40,414 nucleotides of DNA from Caldilineaceae bacterium. Lineage in GTDB: Bacteria > Chloroflexota > Anaerolineae > Caldilineales > Caldilineaceae. The stretch is taken from contig JAHBVG010000062.1 in NCBI GenBank assembly GCA_019637695.1, forward strand, positions 1 to 40,414, given 5' to 3'. Positions 1-8,294 of this stretch are shown piece after piece. The notes beneath the pieces are model-generated. The model was given only the letters and a program-made list of their open reading frames with translations. It was not told the origin of the DNA and made no database searches. A program made the position numbers and the translations under genes. Within the stretch, counting starts at the first letter, position 1. Every line of letters begins with the position of its first letter.

Positions 1-20
1 AGGGAGGGCGTCCCCCACCT

Positions 21-47
21 ACTCATTACTCATTACTCATTACTCAT
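21..47. repeat. Heptanucleotide tandem repeat (TAATGAG on minus strand)
   Basis: About four copies of the 7-bp unit ACTCATT (TAATGAG on the minus strand) lie across the 3' end of the MOSC gene. They encode its last residues (M-S-N-E) and its TAA stop, and the repeat continues past the stop. The same heptamer repeat occurs at the end of prfB near 9394. Confidence 0.8.
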
Positions 48-539
48 TGCGTACACCCGATCCCCCACGCGGATCGTCCCCTCTTCGATCACTTTGGCGG
101 TGATGCCGCCGTGGCCGCGCATGGCGTTGTAGCCGCCCAGTCCGAGATTCTCTTCCATGCGCGAACAGGGATGGCAGAGACCTGTCATCTCAAGGATGGC
201 GTCGCCAATGCGGAATTGTTTATCCTTGAGAGCGAGGAGATTGATGCCTGCGACGATAATATTGCGCCGGGTCAACGACGGGTCTATCGGTTCACGGCCC
301 AACATGGAACCCACAGCGGCCAGATGTTCAGCCTGAATCAGTGTCACTTGACGCTTGCTGTCAGGCCGTCCCCGGAAGCGATCACCCACCAGCCCGGAGC
401 CGATGCGCGCCTCCGCCAGCTCCACAGACTGAATCGGCGCTCGGTGACCAGGCCGCAGCCCGATCCAGAGGACTTCCCCCACCTGAGGCAAGGTATCGAG
501 CAACCGCTGTATATCGCTGATTTGTGCTTGTGTTGTCAT
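33..539 (-). CDS. MOSC domain-containing protein
   Basis: A 168-aa protein consisting mostly of one MOSC (molybdenum cofactor sulfurase C-terminal) domain. Seen: an N-terminal strand region V-L-W-I-G-L-R-P-G, the motif L-T-R-R-N-I around residue 90, and the Cys-containing motif G-L-C-H-P-C-S-R-M-E around residues 121-130, followed by a Gly-rich turn. MOSC domains act as sulfur carriers or bind molybdenum cofactor in enzymes such as mARC and YiiM. The exact substrate cannot be told from sequence. The ATG directly follows the RNase III stop codon (TAAATG, no gap), so the two are probably translated from one transcript. The last four residues come from a heptanucleotide repeat and may have drifted. 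Confidence 0.88.
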   Translation of the reverse strand: MTTQAQISDIQRLLDTLPQVGEVLWIGLRPGHRAPIQSVELAEARIGSGLVGDRFRGRPDSKRQVTLIQAEHLAAVGSMLGREPIDPSLTRRNIIVAGINLLALKDKQFRIGDAILEMTGLCHPCSRMEENLGLGGYNAMRGHGGITAKVIEEGTIRVGDRVYAMSNE

Positions 540-1295
540 TTATTCTAAAATTTCGCCATCAATCGTTTCGTCTGGGATATACTCAGGAGCGAGTTGCCCA
601 AGCCGGTGGAGCGCCATGGCTGCTGCAGATTGGGCGGCTTCCTGTTTGCTACGTCCTCGGCCAACACCAAAGGGCTTCTTATCCACCGTCACCTGCACCG
701 TGAAAAATCGAGCATGTTCGGGGCCTTCGGTGTGGATCGTCTTATACCGTGGCGTGACGCCCATTTCACTCTGGATCCACTCCTGAAGACGGCTTTTTGG
801 ATCTTTCGATAGGGCCTGTCGGGCGACTCGATTCACCTCGGCCACAAGTCGCGGCTCTAGAAACTCACGCACAGCAGTAAGACCGCTATCCATGTAGAGT
901 GCACCGATCAGCGCTTCGAAAGTGGCGCAGAGGGTGGCGGCTCGGGTGCGTCCACCGCTCTCTTCTTCGCCATGACCCAGCAGCAGATAATCGCCCAGGC
1001 TCAATTCTTGAGCAAAGCGGGAGAGCGTTTCCCGGCGAACCAGGGCCGCGCGCAGATTGGTCAGTTCCCCTTCGCTGGATTTGGGGAAGAATTTGTAGAG
1101 TAACTCGCTGGCTACAAAGCCCAACACAGAATCGCCCAGAAATTCCAATCGCTCGTTATCCGGCAGCAAAAAACTTGCGTCAGCCTCGTTGAGATAGCTG
1201 CGATGGACAAAGGCGCGTTGTAGATATCCCGGATTTTGAAAGTGGAGCCCTGTCTTTTCTACAAATTCGCTGGCAGGACGTGCTTGCTCAGCCAT
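540..1295 (-). CDS. rnc: Ribonuclease III
   Basis: A 251-aa dsRNA-specific endoribonuclease that processes rRNA precursors and structured mRNAs in the cytoplasm. Seen: the RNase III signature N-E-R-L-E-F-L-G-D-S-V-L-G at about residues 47-59, which holds the metal-binding Glu/Asp residues. The second catalytic patch, F-E-A-L-I-G-A-L-Y-M-D-S-G, is near residue 127. A C-terminal double-stranded RNA-binding domain ends in a G-x-G-x-S-K-x-x-A-A-x-x-A-A motif. The length is a little above the family's usual 220-240 aa, owing to a short acidic tail. It lies between threonine synthase (30-nt gap) and the MOSC gene (no gap) on the same strand. Confidence 0.97.
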   Translation of the reverse strand: MAEQARPASEFVEKTGLHFQNPGYLQRAFVHRSYLNEADASFLLPDNERLEFLGDSVLGFVASELLYKFFPKSSEGELTNLRAALVRRETLSRFAQELSLGDYLLLGHGEEESGGRTRAATLCATFEALIGALYMDSGLTAVREFLEPRLVAEVNRVARQALSKDPKSRLQEWIQSEMGVTPRYKTIHTEGPEHARFFTVQVTVDKKPFGVGRGRSKQEAAQSAAAMALHRLGQLAPEYIPDETIDGEILE

Positions 1296-1325
1296 TGATT
1301 CTGTCTTTCTAGGGTGCGTCGATGG

Positions 1326-2453
1326 TCAAAACGACGGCAGTTTCTTGAGGCCAAGACCTGTCAGGTTGACGACGACGGTTTCGCCAGGTTGGATGAGTTC
1401 GCGTAGTTTGGCAAGAGCGGCGGCAGCGGTAGCGCTGGTCGGCTCGACAAAAAGCCCTTGCTCGGCCAGTTGCTCACGTGCAGCCGTGATCTCATCATTC
1501 ACCACGCAGATTGCCGTTCCGCCCGAATGGCGCAACGCCGAGAGGATCGAACGCGAGCGCACAGGGTTATCCACGGCGATGCCATCCGCCAGGGATTTAG
1601 GCCCAATTGCCCGATGCGGGCGCGCCTCGCTCAAGCCATCGTGGAAGGCATCCACCACTGGGGTGATGGGTTCCGCCTGCACGGCCACCATGCGCGGCAG
1701 GCTATCGGTGACGCCGCAATCGTAGAGGCGTTGAAAGCCGCGCCACGCGCCCAAAAAGAGACCGCCATAGCCGCAGGGCGTCACATACCAATCGGGGACG
1801 CGCCCGCCAAGTTGCTCCCAGATCTCCCAGGCATTGGTCATAAAGCCAAAGAGACAGGCCGGGTTCCAGGCGTGTGAGGCGTAGATGGCGCTGCCATCCT
1901 GAGCGGCTTCGGCAGCCTGGGTGGCCGCGGACCGTGGACCCGCCACCTCGATCAGCTCGGCGCCATAGACGGCGATCTGTGCTTTTTTGGGTTCTGGGGC
2001 GGAATCGGGCACGAAGATGCGGGCCGAAAGGCCAGCCCGTGCGGCATAGCAGGCCAGGCTTGCGCCAGCGTTGCCGCTGGAATCGTCCATCACGGTGTGG
2101 ACACCCCGCGCCAACAGCCAGTTGATCATGACGCTGATGCCGCGATCTTTGTAACTGCCAGAGGGCATGAGTCCTTCAAATTTCCAGTGGACGGGCAGAC
2201 CGTCCCACTCGTCGTCGATGAGCGGCGTCCATCCTTCGCCTAGCGTCACCCGTTTCTGGCCGAGGGCGACCACAGGCAACATGGCGGTATAGCGCCAATG
2301 GCCGGGCTGATCGGGATCGATCTGCGCGGGATCAAAGACGGGCAGATTGCCGAATTCCAACGGCTCCCCTGTAAGCGGACAGCGCAATGGCGCATCCTCG
2401 GCGGGGACCACAAACTTGCTGCGGGGACAATAGGCTATCAAATTCCCACTCAT
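1326..2453 (-). CDS. thrC: Threonine synthase
   Basis: A 375-aa PLP-dependent enzyme of fold type II, which converts O-phospho-L-homoserine to L-threonine. Seen: an N-terminal segment with two Cys (C-P-R-S and C-P-L-T-G, residues 9-28) like the zinc-ribbon head of short threonine synthases, and the PLP-lysine motif P-S-G-S-Y-K-D-R-G near residue 100. A S-S-G-N-A-G-A-S-L motif near residue 125 binds substrate and phosphate. The C-terminal G-E-T-V-V-V-N-L-T-G-L-G-L-K is typical of the family. Related cysteate or diaminopropionate enzymes are possible but less likely. Its ATG overlaps the stop codon of the upstream cytochrome gene (ATGA), so translation is probably coupled. Confidence 0.9.
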   Translation of the reverse strand: MSGNLIAYCPRSKFVVPAEDAPLRCPLTGEPLEFGNLPVFDPAQIDPDQPGHWRYTAMLPVVALGQKRVTLGEGWTPLIDDEWDGLPVHWKFEGLMPSGSYKDRGISVMINWLLARGVHTVMDDSSGNAGASLACYAARAGLSARIFVPDSAPEPKKAQIAVYGAELIEVAGPRSAATQAAEAAQDGSAIYASHAWNPACLFGFMTNAWEIWEQLGGRVPDWYVTPCGYGGLFLGAWRGFQRLYDCGVTDSLPRMVAVQAEPITPVVDAFHDGLSEARPHRAIGPKSLADGIAVDNPVRSRSILSALRHSGGTAICVVNDEITAAREQLAEQGLFVEPTSATAAAALAKLRELIQPGETVVVNLTGLGLKKLPSF

Positions 2454-2935
2454 TCTAGAAGGCTTTGGACGTACGCATAGAGCGCTTGCATCCCCGACGG
2501 GCTGACGGCGCTGGGGCCAAAGAGATGCTCGTTGCCCAACCGTCCACTGCCGCCTGTGCGTAGAAGCGCCTCGAATTCGCTGTACGAGAGTTCAAATTCG
2601 GTGATGGGCTCAGCCCTGCCAGCAACGCCTTGACCCTGATCACCGTGACAGGATGCGCAACGGTTGTTGTAGACAGTCGCGCCGCGGCTCAGATCGGGGG
2701 CTGGCGCAGCATCGCTGACGCTGACGGCGCTCGTCGGTGTGGATCGCACGGTCTCGGTGAAGGTATTTTGGGCAGATACGGCCGTAAATCGGGCTGGCGG
2801 CATGGTGGCGACTGGCCGTAAAGAAGCCGGCACAGTGTCCGGCGACTGTGCGGTCTGGCTGCCACAGGCTGCCAACAAGAGGACGATCAAACTCGCTGGG
2901 ATTATCCAAAAGCAGAAGCGGCGCATGGTGGACAT
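2450..2935 (-). CDS. c-type cytochrome lipoprotein
   Basis: A 161-aa exported haem protein. Seen: a signal peptide with a lipobox (L-L-L-A-A-C-G, Cys near residue 24), which predicts lipid anchoring on the outer face of the membrane. A Ser/Thr/Pro-rich spacer follows, then a single C-A-S-C-H haem-binding site near residue 94. A Met near residue 148 (S-G-M-Q-A-L) is a candidate distal ligand. The layout is that of a small cytochrome c domain (cytochrome_CBB3-type). It probably carries electrons near the membrane, but its partner is not encoded here. AAGGAG lies 6 nt before the chosen ATG. The gene lies 9 nt after the DppC-like permease and overlaps thrC. Confidence 0.88.
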   Translation of the reverse strand: MSTMRRFCFWIIPASLIVLLLAACGSQTAQSPDTVPASLRPVATMPPARFTAVSAQNTFTETVRSTPTSAVSVSDAAPAPDLSRGATVYNNRCASCHGDQGQGVAGRAEPITEFELSYSEFEALLRTGGSGRLGNEHLFGPSAVSPSGMQALYAYVQSLLE

Positions 2936-2944
2936 TATTTCTCC

Positions 2945-3874
2945 TTAGCGGGTCATTTTTGGATCGAGAGCATCACGCAGCCCATCCCCAACAAACGAGA
3001 AACCCAACATGGTCAGGGCAATCGCCAGGGTTGGGAAGAGCGCCATGTGCCAGGAGACGCGCACGTACGCGCCTGAAATTCCCACCATTTTACCCCAACT
3101 GGGGATGGGATCGTTAATCCCAATGCCAAGAAAGCTCAACCCCGCCTCGCCAAAGATGGCCGCCGGAATGCCAAAGCTGACGGCGACGATGATGGGCGAC
3201 AGCGCATTGGGCACAAGATGGCGGAAGATAATGTCGCGCTGGCGTACGCCTAATGCCCGCGCCGCCTCCACATATTCCTTTTCGCGCAAGGCGAGCATTT
3301 GGGCGCGGGTGAGGCGGGCAATACCGATCCAACTGGTGATGCTGAGGGCGAAGATCACCTTCCACAGGCCGCCGCCGAAGAGCGTAATCACCAAAATCGC
3401 GAAGATCAGGCCGGGGAAGGCTGTCATAATGTCGATAATGCGCGAGATTACAAAATCGATCTTCCCGCCCAAATAGCCAGCGAGACCGCCCAGCGGTACG
3501 CCGATCAGCAGGGCGAACAATTGGATCGTGATGCCCACGGTCATCGACGTGCGCGCGCCGTAGATCAGGCGGCTCAGGTAGTCGCGACCGACTTCATCTG
3601 TGCCCAATGGATAGTTGGGGTTGACCATGGGCAAGACCCGTACATTGGCAAAATCTACCTTGGCGTAGGGGTAGGGGGCCAGAAAATCGGCGAAGATGGC
3701 TAAAAAGAGAAAAAACGAGACGATCACCAGCCCGACAACGGCCAGACGATTGCGAAAGAAGCGCCGCGCTGCATCTTGCCAGAGCGTGCGGTGTTTGCGC
3801 ATCCCCGGAAGCGGGGCGACTACGGGCATTCCTTTGGATGCAGTCTGTATCCTTCCACCTTGTTCGGCTGCCAT
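2945..3874 (-). CDS. ABC transporter permease, DppC/OppC type
   Basis: A 309-aa inner-membrane subunit of a peptide/nickel/opine-type (family 5) ABC importer. Seen: an N-terminal OppC-like segment and first membrane helix near residues 45-68 (L-A-V-V-G-L-V-I-V-S-F-F-L), then a periplasmic stretch with the conserved P-L-G-T-D-E-x-G-R-D. The BPD_transp_1 core holds several helices, and the EAA loop E-Y-V-E-A-A-R-A-L-G-V near residue 200 contacts the ATPase. The start codon overlaps the stop of the DppB-like gene by one base (TAATG). The substrate is unknown, because this subfamily handles di- and oligopeptides, nickel chelates, opines and sugars. Confidence 0.93.
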   Translation of the reverse strand: MAAEQGGRIQTASKGMPVVAPLPGMRKHRTLWQDAARRFFRNRLAVVGLVIVSFFLFLAIFADFLAPYPYAKVDFANVRVLPMVNPNYPLGTDEVGRDYLSRLIYGARTSMTVGITIQLFALLIGVPLGGLAGYLGGKIDFVISRIIDIMTAFPGLIFAILVITLFGGGLWKVIFALSITSWIGIARLTRAQMLALREKEYVEAARALGVRQRDIIFRHLVPNALSPIIVAVSFGIPAAIFGEAGLSFLGIGINDPIPSWGKMVGISGAYVRVSWHMALFPTLAIALTMLGFSFVGDGLRDALDPKMTR

Positions 3875-4836
3875 TATTGACCCTCCCGCGCGCCCAGGCG
3901 CACACGTGGGTCAAGCCGGGTATAGAGAATATCGGTGAGCAAGTAGACGATTCCCCAGAGTAAGGCGATGAGCAGAACGGTTGCCATAATCATTGGATAA
4001 TCGCGGTTGAACGTGCTGGTGACAAAGTAGCGACCCAGGCCAGGGATGCGGAAGATCGATTCGATGAAAATGCTGCCGGTCATCAAGTCGGGGATGATGG
4101 GACCCATGGCCGTCACCATGGGGATCATGGCGTTGCGCAGGACGTGGCGAAGCATGACGGTGCGCGGTCCCAATCCTTTGGCGCGGGCCGTGCGCACAAA
4201 ATCCGCGTTCAAATACTCGATGACGCTGGAGCGGGTGTAACGGGCTACAATCGCCATAGGTGCGAGTGCATAGGCGATGACGGGCAGCACCCAATCGCGG
4301 CAGAAATAGCGATCTACCAGGCAGCCGGTCTCTCCCCATCCCCCCATGGGGAACCAGCCAAGATAGACGGCAAAGAAGAGTACGGCCAGCGTTCCGATCA
4401 CAAAGCTGGGCATGATAAAGCCCAGCATAGATAAAAAGGTGACGAATGTATCGATCCATGAATTCTGATTAAAACCGGCAATAATACCCAGGGTGAGTCC
4501 GACACTGAAGGCGAATAAAATGGTCAAGATACCCACCTGCGCGGTGATCTTCCATGTGCGGCTGATCAATTCGGAGACGGTCGTCGTTGGCTGTTGATAG
4601 GGGATGCCAAAGTCGAAGCGGACGGCGTTGGACATGTAATTGATGTACTGCCGCCAGACCGGTTGATCCAATCCATACTTGCGCATGATATTGGCTTTGG
4701 CGGCGGGGGGCAGCGGCTGTTTATCTTCATCGAACGGGCCACCCGGTACAGCGTGCATCAGACTGAAGGTGATCATAGAAACGGCAATGATCACAAAAAC
4801 AAGAGAGAACAAACGTCCTACAATATACTGGGTCAT
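3874..4836 (-). CDS. ABC transporter permease, DppB/OppB type
   Basis: A 320-aa membrane subunit that pairs with the DppC-like protein. Seen: the start M-T-Q-Y-I-V-G-R-L with a first helix that is usual for DppB/OppB, a H-A-V-P-G-G-P-F motif in the periplasmic N-terminal part, and the EAA loop D-F-V-R-T-A-R-A-K-G-L near residue 205. I chose the ATG at 4836 over an upstream in-frame TTG at 4860 because homologues begin at this point and AAGG lies about 9 nt upstream. It is translationally coupled to the next gene by a 1-nt overlap. No DppD/DppF-like ATPase gene is present, so ATPases must come from elsewhere. Confidence 0.92.
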   Translation of the reverse strand: MTQYIVGRLFSLVFVIIAVSMITFSLMHAVPGGPFDEDKQPLPPAAKANIMRKYGLDQPVWRQYINYMSNAVRFDFGIPYQQPTTTVSELISRTWKITAQVGILTILFAFSVGLTLGIIAGFNQNSWIDTFVTFLSMLGFIMPSFVIGTLAVLFFAVYLGWFPMGGWGETGCLVDRYFCRDWVLPVIAYALAPMAIVARYTRSSVIEYLNADFVRTARAKGLGPRTVMLRHVLRNAMIPMVTAMGPIIPDLMTGSIFIESIFRIPGLGRYFVTSTFNRDYPMIMATVLLIALLWGIVYLLTDILYTRLDPRVRLGAREGQ

Positions 4837-4873
4837 CGAGTCAAGCCTTCTATCCTTCAAGCAGAAAATTCAC

Positions 4874-4908
4874 AGACCTGCCAGGTCTTCTGAAGACCTG
4901 GCAGGTCT
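4874..4908. repeat. Perfect 35-bp inverted repeat (AGACCTGCCAGG family)
   Basis: Two 17-bp arms are exactly complementary around one central T (4891). The arm begins AGACCTGCCAGGT. A degenerate relative lies at 19864-19897. Position: between the permease start and the substrate-binding protein stop. It could form a hairpin in the transcript or be an inserted palindromic repeat. Confidence 0.85.
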
Positions 4909-4934
4909 CGATCGTGCGTCGAGGTCAACTATGC

Positions 4935-5011
4935 GTAAGAGTACGGGTTGGGGCGGAATCAAACGTAAATTCGCTGGCGAGCAGGCTTCCCGCTCTAACC
5001 CGTGCCCCTAC
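4935..5011 (-). repeat. 77-bp dispersed inverted-repeat element, copy 1 of 4
   Basis: The ends are inverted repeats of the type GTAGGGGCACGGGT...ACCCGTGCCCCTAC, and the core resembles the reverse complement of the element at 40234-40311, sharing for example GGCGGAATCAAACGT. The size (77 bp) matches the other copies at 9435, 25105 and 40234. No coding capacity. Confidence 0.8.
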
Positions 5012-5013
5012 GA

Positions 5014-6858
5014 CTACTGATTCTTGGCGTTGGAGATGTAGACGTCCCCAATCACCCAGTCGTTACCCCAGTGCCAGGCGGCGATCCCAATGGAATCGGG
5101 GGTGCGGAAGCCCTCGCCCTGGTAATAGGGCTGGTAGAGGGTCCCCGCCCAGCGGTGGTTGATGAAGACACTGCCCACATCGTCCACCAGAATGCGCTCG
5201 GCGTCGCGGAACATCTGATCGCGCAGTTCGGGATCGCCCACCAGCGGCGTCGCCTCGCGGATCAGGCGGTCATACTCCTCATTGAGCCAGGAGTGGCGAC
5301 CGGTGGAGACGAAGATGCCTAGCATATTGGTAGGATCAAGGTAGTCCATACCGTAGGAGACGGCGCCAAACTGCAATTGAGTCGGCTTGGCGTTGAGGGC
5401 GTCCATGTAGACGCGGCCATCCTTGTTGGAAACCTCAATCGGGATGTTGAGACACTCAGAGATGGAGGCGGCCACCGCCTGGAAGACCGCCTGCTGAGCA
5501 GGCGATTCACCGCGCAGCCAGAGTTCCAGATTGGGGAAGCCGGCGCCGCCTTCAAAGCCAGCCTCGGTCAGATATTCGTTCGCCAGCTCGCAGTCGTAAT
5601 TCTGATATTCGCGCAGCTCGCCGGTGGTGTCGGAGGAGGGGAAGCCGGGCATGAGGAATGAATAGGCTGGCATGGCCTTGATCTCGCCGTAGACATTGGT
5701 GACAATGCTCTCGCGGTCCACAGAATGGGCAAAGGCCTTGCGCACGTTGAGATCGTTGAAGGGCGGGTTGAAGGTATCGAAGAGCAGATAGTCTGTGCGG
5801 AAGTCGCCAAAGTGGCGCAGATAGTTCTCGCTCAACATCGGATCGCTCACGACCAGATCCAGATCAGCCGGAGTCAGTTGCTCGGATCCCACGGAATCGA
5901 TCTCACCGTTTTGGAAGGAGGCGAAGAAGGTGCTGGGGTCCATGTAGATGTATTCCAGCCGCTTCAGGTAAGGCGGATTGGGGCCTTTGTACTTCTCGTT
6001 GGCGTCCATCACAATGCGGCGGCCTGGCTCCAACGAAACCAGCTTAAAGCGTCCGGAAGAGACAGCCGTGGCAGGGTCGTTATTGTAGTAGGGGCCATGT
6101 TCGGCCAGCGCACGCGCTTGCAACGGCCAGGCAAAGTGCATCATCCCAGGCAGCGGCGGGAAGGGACCATAGGTGGTGATCTGCAAGGTCAGATCGTCCA
6201 CGGCGGTGACGCCCAATTCCTCAGCCGGCAGCTCACCAGCGATGACTTCGTCCCAATTCTGGATGACGCCAGAATAGAACCAGGCGAAATCCCAGGCATG
6301 GTCCGGGCTGGCGGCGAAGCGGTAGGTCTCCACCCAGTCGTTGGCCGTGACAGGTGTATCGTCGGACCAGATCATGCCTGGGCGCAGGTTGAAGGTCCAC
6401 GTGAGACCGTCCTCGGAGACGTCCCAGCTTTCGGCGGCCATGGGAATGACGTTGAAGTCTTTGTCCAGATCGACCAGGGCGATGGAGAAGGCGCTGTCCC
6501 CGGCGCACAGGCGGGTGTAGACCGAGACCATGAAATCGAAGGTGGTCTGATTGGCCGTGTTGGAGCAGGGCTGGTACGAAATCTGCTGATCGTATGGCAA
6601 GGCGTCATCCGGCAGCCGTTCACCGAAGACAGTTACCATCGGGTCCGCTTCGGCTTCCTCTGCTGGGGCGGCTGTGGGGGCGGCGGCAGGCGCTTCCGCA
6701 GCCGGCGCCACCGCCGCCGGCGCTTCGGCGGGAGGGGCTTCTACTGCGGGCGCTGGGGCAGCCGGTTGGGCACAAGCAGCGAGTGCGAATAACAGCGCCA
6801 ACAAGATCGTGAGTACTGACAACTGCTTCATGGACCGAACTTTGGGGATTCTGTGCAT
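5014..6858 (-). CDS. ABC transporter substrate-binding lipoprotein, family 5
   Basis: A 614-aa extracytoplasmic solute-binding protein (SBP_bac_5, DppA/OppA type). It captures the substrate for the DppB/DppC-like permeases encoded just downstream. Seen: a signal peptide with lipobox L-F-A-L-A-A-C-A-Q, then an Ala/Pro/Glu-rich linker of about 40 residues. The mature domain has family features such as A-E-S-W-D-V-S-E-D-G-L-T-W-T-F-N-L-R-P-G near residue 140 and a V-R-K-A-F-A-H-S-V-D-R near residue 385. The ATG at 6858 is preferred to an upstream in-frame ATG (6933) because AGGAGG sits 6 nt before it and the signal peptide then begins normally. The ligand is unknown. Confidence 0.93.
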   Translation of the reverse strand: MHRIPKVRSMKQLSVLTILLALLFALAACAQPAAPAPAVEAPPAEAPAAVAPAAEAPAAAPTAAPAEEAEADPMVTVFGERLPDDALPYDQQISYQPCSNTANQTTFDFMVSVYTRLCAGDSAFSIALVDLDKDFNVIPMAAESWDVSEDGLTWTFNLRPGMIWSDDTPVTANDWVETYRFAASPDHAWDFAWFYSGVIQNWDEVIAGELPAEELGVTAVDDLTLQITTYGPFPPLPGMMHFAWPLQARALAEHGPYYNNDPATAVSSGRFKLVSLEPGRRIVMDANEKYKGPNPPYLKRLEYIYMDPSTFFASFQNGEIDSVGSEQLTPADLDLVVSDPMLSENYLRHFGDFRTDYLLFDTFNPPFNDLNVRKAFAHSVDRESIVTNVYGEIKAMPAYSFLMPGFPSSDTTGELREYQNYDCELANEYLTEAGFEGGAGFPNLELWLRGESPAQQAVFQAVAASISECLNIPIEVSNKDGRVYMDALNAKPTQLQFGAVSYGMDYLDPTNMLGIFVSTGRHSWLNEEYDRLIREATPLVGDPELRDQMFRDAERILVDDVGSVFINHRWAGTLYQPYYQGEGFRTPDSIGIAAWHWGNDWVIGDVYISNAKNQ

Positions 6859-7043
6859 CAATTCCTCCTCTACAGTGATGGATGAAAAAGGGTGTGTCCG
6901 ATGTGACCAAAGGGCCAACAAGGAAGAAAACAATCAGATGACATCGGGGGATTCTCTGCTGTTTGCAGTATTTGCAAGTGTAAAACATAGTTCACAGTAA
7001 TGGCAAACTGAAAATACGGTTCACGTATTGTCACGCTTATGTG

Positions 7044-7104
7044 AAGTGCCGGGGACTTATCGCCTGGTGGTGTCGTCATCTTCTTTGTGAAGTCCCCGGC
7101 ACTT
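7044..7104. repeat. Inverted repeat with 15-bp perfect arms
   Basis: AAGTGCCGGGGACTT at 7044-7058 is exactly complementary to AAGTCCCCGGCACTT at 7090-7104, with a 31-nt spacer. It has no T-run, so it is not a standard terminator. It looks like a mobile or REP-type palindrome placed in a divergent intergenic region. Confidence 0.8.
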
Positions 7105-7143
7105 TCGCCCAAGATGAAGTACACTCTTTTCAAGCGAGGGGCT

Positions 7144-7173
7144 TTGGTCTCCGCCCTACGAGGATGGTATACT
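7144..7173 (+). promoter_or_regulatory. Candidate sigma-70-type promoter of ftsY
   Basis: TTGGTC at 7144-7149 and TATACT at 7168-7173 are separated by 18 bp. The expected start lies about 60 nt before the ftsY TTG codon. Consensus match only; no other support. Confidence 0.45.
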
Positions 7174-7242
7174 ATGAAGTTGCTGAAGAAAAATAGCGGC
7201 GCCCAAACGATTCAGATCCCGTTGGTGTAAAGGACGGCTCCA

Positions 7243-8193
7243 TTGTTCAGGAAAATTTTCGGGAAACAAGAAGAGAAAACAGTTGATGAAGTCCGCCTGG
7301 AGGAGAGTCTGAACAAGACCCGTTCTGGCTTCTTTGGGCGGATTGGATCCCTCTTTCAAGAAAACGAGATCACCGATGAACTCTGGGACGATCTAGAGGA
7401 ATCGCTGATTATGGCCGATGTGGGCGTCGAGACCACCCAGGCTTTGGTGGAAAAGACCCGCGAGCGGGTGGAGCGGGACGGCATCAAGACCACCCGCGAC
7501 GCCTACACCATCCTCAAGCGCGAGATGGTGCGGCTGTTACAAGAGGACGAACCGCTCCACATCGAGGAAGACCGCATCCTGACTGTGGTCCTTGTGGTAG
7601 GGGTCAACGGTTCAGGCAAGACGACGACGATCGGCAAGCTGGCCTATCGTTATCGAAACCGGGGCAAAAAGGTAGTGCTGGCGGCGGGCGATACCTTCCG
7701 CGCTGCCGCCATTGAACAGCTTCAAGTGTGGGGACAACGCGCCGGGGTGGATGTGATCGCCCAGGCTCCCGGTTCGGACCCAGCAGCGGTCCTCTTTGAC
7801 GCCATGCGCGCCAGCCAGGAAAGCCGCCGCGCCGACATCCTCATCGCCGACACGGCGGGTCGGCTGCAGAACAAATTCAACCTGATGCAGGAATTGGAGA
7901 AGATGCGCAGGGTGGCGGCTCGCCAGGTCCACCGTGCGCCGCACGAGATCCTATTGGTATTGGACGCATCCACCGGGCAGAACGCCATCCTTCAGGCCAA
8001 AGGCTTCAAGGAGACGGCCGGCGTCACCGGCATCGTCCTCACCAAGTTGGACGGAACCAGCAAAGGCGGCGCCGTCCTCAGCATTAAGAAACAACTAGGC
8101 GTCCCCGTCCGCTTTGTGGGGACCGGCGAGAAGATCGAAGACCTGGCCGAGTTCGATCCCGTGGCCTTTGTCGAGGGGCTGCTGGGGGATTAG
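7243..8193 (+). CDS. ftsY: Signal recognition particle receptor FtsY
   Basis: A 316-aa SRP-family GTPase that receives ribosome-SRP complexes at the membrane and passes nascent membrane proteins to the translocon. Seen: an NG domain without the long acidic A domain of E. coli FtsY. G1 is G-V-N-G-S-G-K-T-T-T near residue 122; A-G-D-T-F-R-A-A-A-I-E-Q-L, D-T-A-G-R and T-K-L-D-G-T-S-K-G-G follow. The F-V-G-T-G-E-K-I-E-D-L motif near the end is diagnostic for FtsY. The start is a TTG, with AAGGAC about 7 nt upstream. Ffh is not in this window. Confidence 0.97.
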   Translation: MFRKIFGKQEEKTVDEVRLEESLNKTRSGFFGRIGSLFQENEITDELWDDLEESLIMADVGVETTQALVEKTRERVERDGIKTTRDAYTILKREMVRLLQEDEPLHIEEDRILTVVLVVGVNGSGKTTTIGKLAYRYRNRGKKVVLAAGDTFRAAAIEQLQVWGQRAGVDVIAQAPGSDPAAVLFDAMRASQESRRADILIADTAGRLQNKFNLMQELEKMRRVAARQVHRAPHEILLVLDASTGQNAILQAKGFKETAGVTGIVLTKLDGTSKGGAVLSIKKQLGVPVRFVGTGEKIEDLAEFDPVAFVEGLLGD

Positions 8194-8199
8194 ATATTA

Positions 8200-8261
8200 G
8201 GTATTGGATATTGGGTTTTAGGTATTCGTGTCAAGTTCACAAATATCTAATACCCAATACC
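8200..8261 (+). terminator. Imperfect hairpin after ftsY
   Basis: AT-rich imperfect inverted repeat (about 15 of 20 positions pair) between 8200-8219 and 8242-8261, just after the ftsY stop. It is built from repeats of the type GGTATT/GATATT. There is no clear T-run, so termination is uncertain. Confidence 0.35.
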
Positions 8262-8294
8262 ATCATTTCCACTCACTATCAAGGACAAATCCTT

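Larger units (their letters stand above)
6859..7242. other. Divergent intergenic region
   Basis: A 384-bp stretch between the substrate-binding protein gene (minus) and ftsY (plus). It holds the long inverted repeat at 7044-7104 and a candidate ftsY promoter at 7144-7173. I see no convincing coding sequence; the short frames here lack ribosome-binding sites. Confidence 0.6.

Noticed and set aside
5725..6792. 355-codon open frame on the plus strand
   Set aside because: It is antisense to the substrate-binding protein; its Gly/Arg-rich end mirrors the Ala/Pro linker of the real gene.
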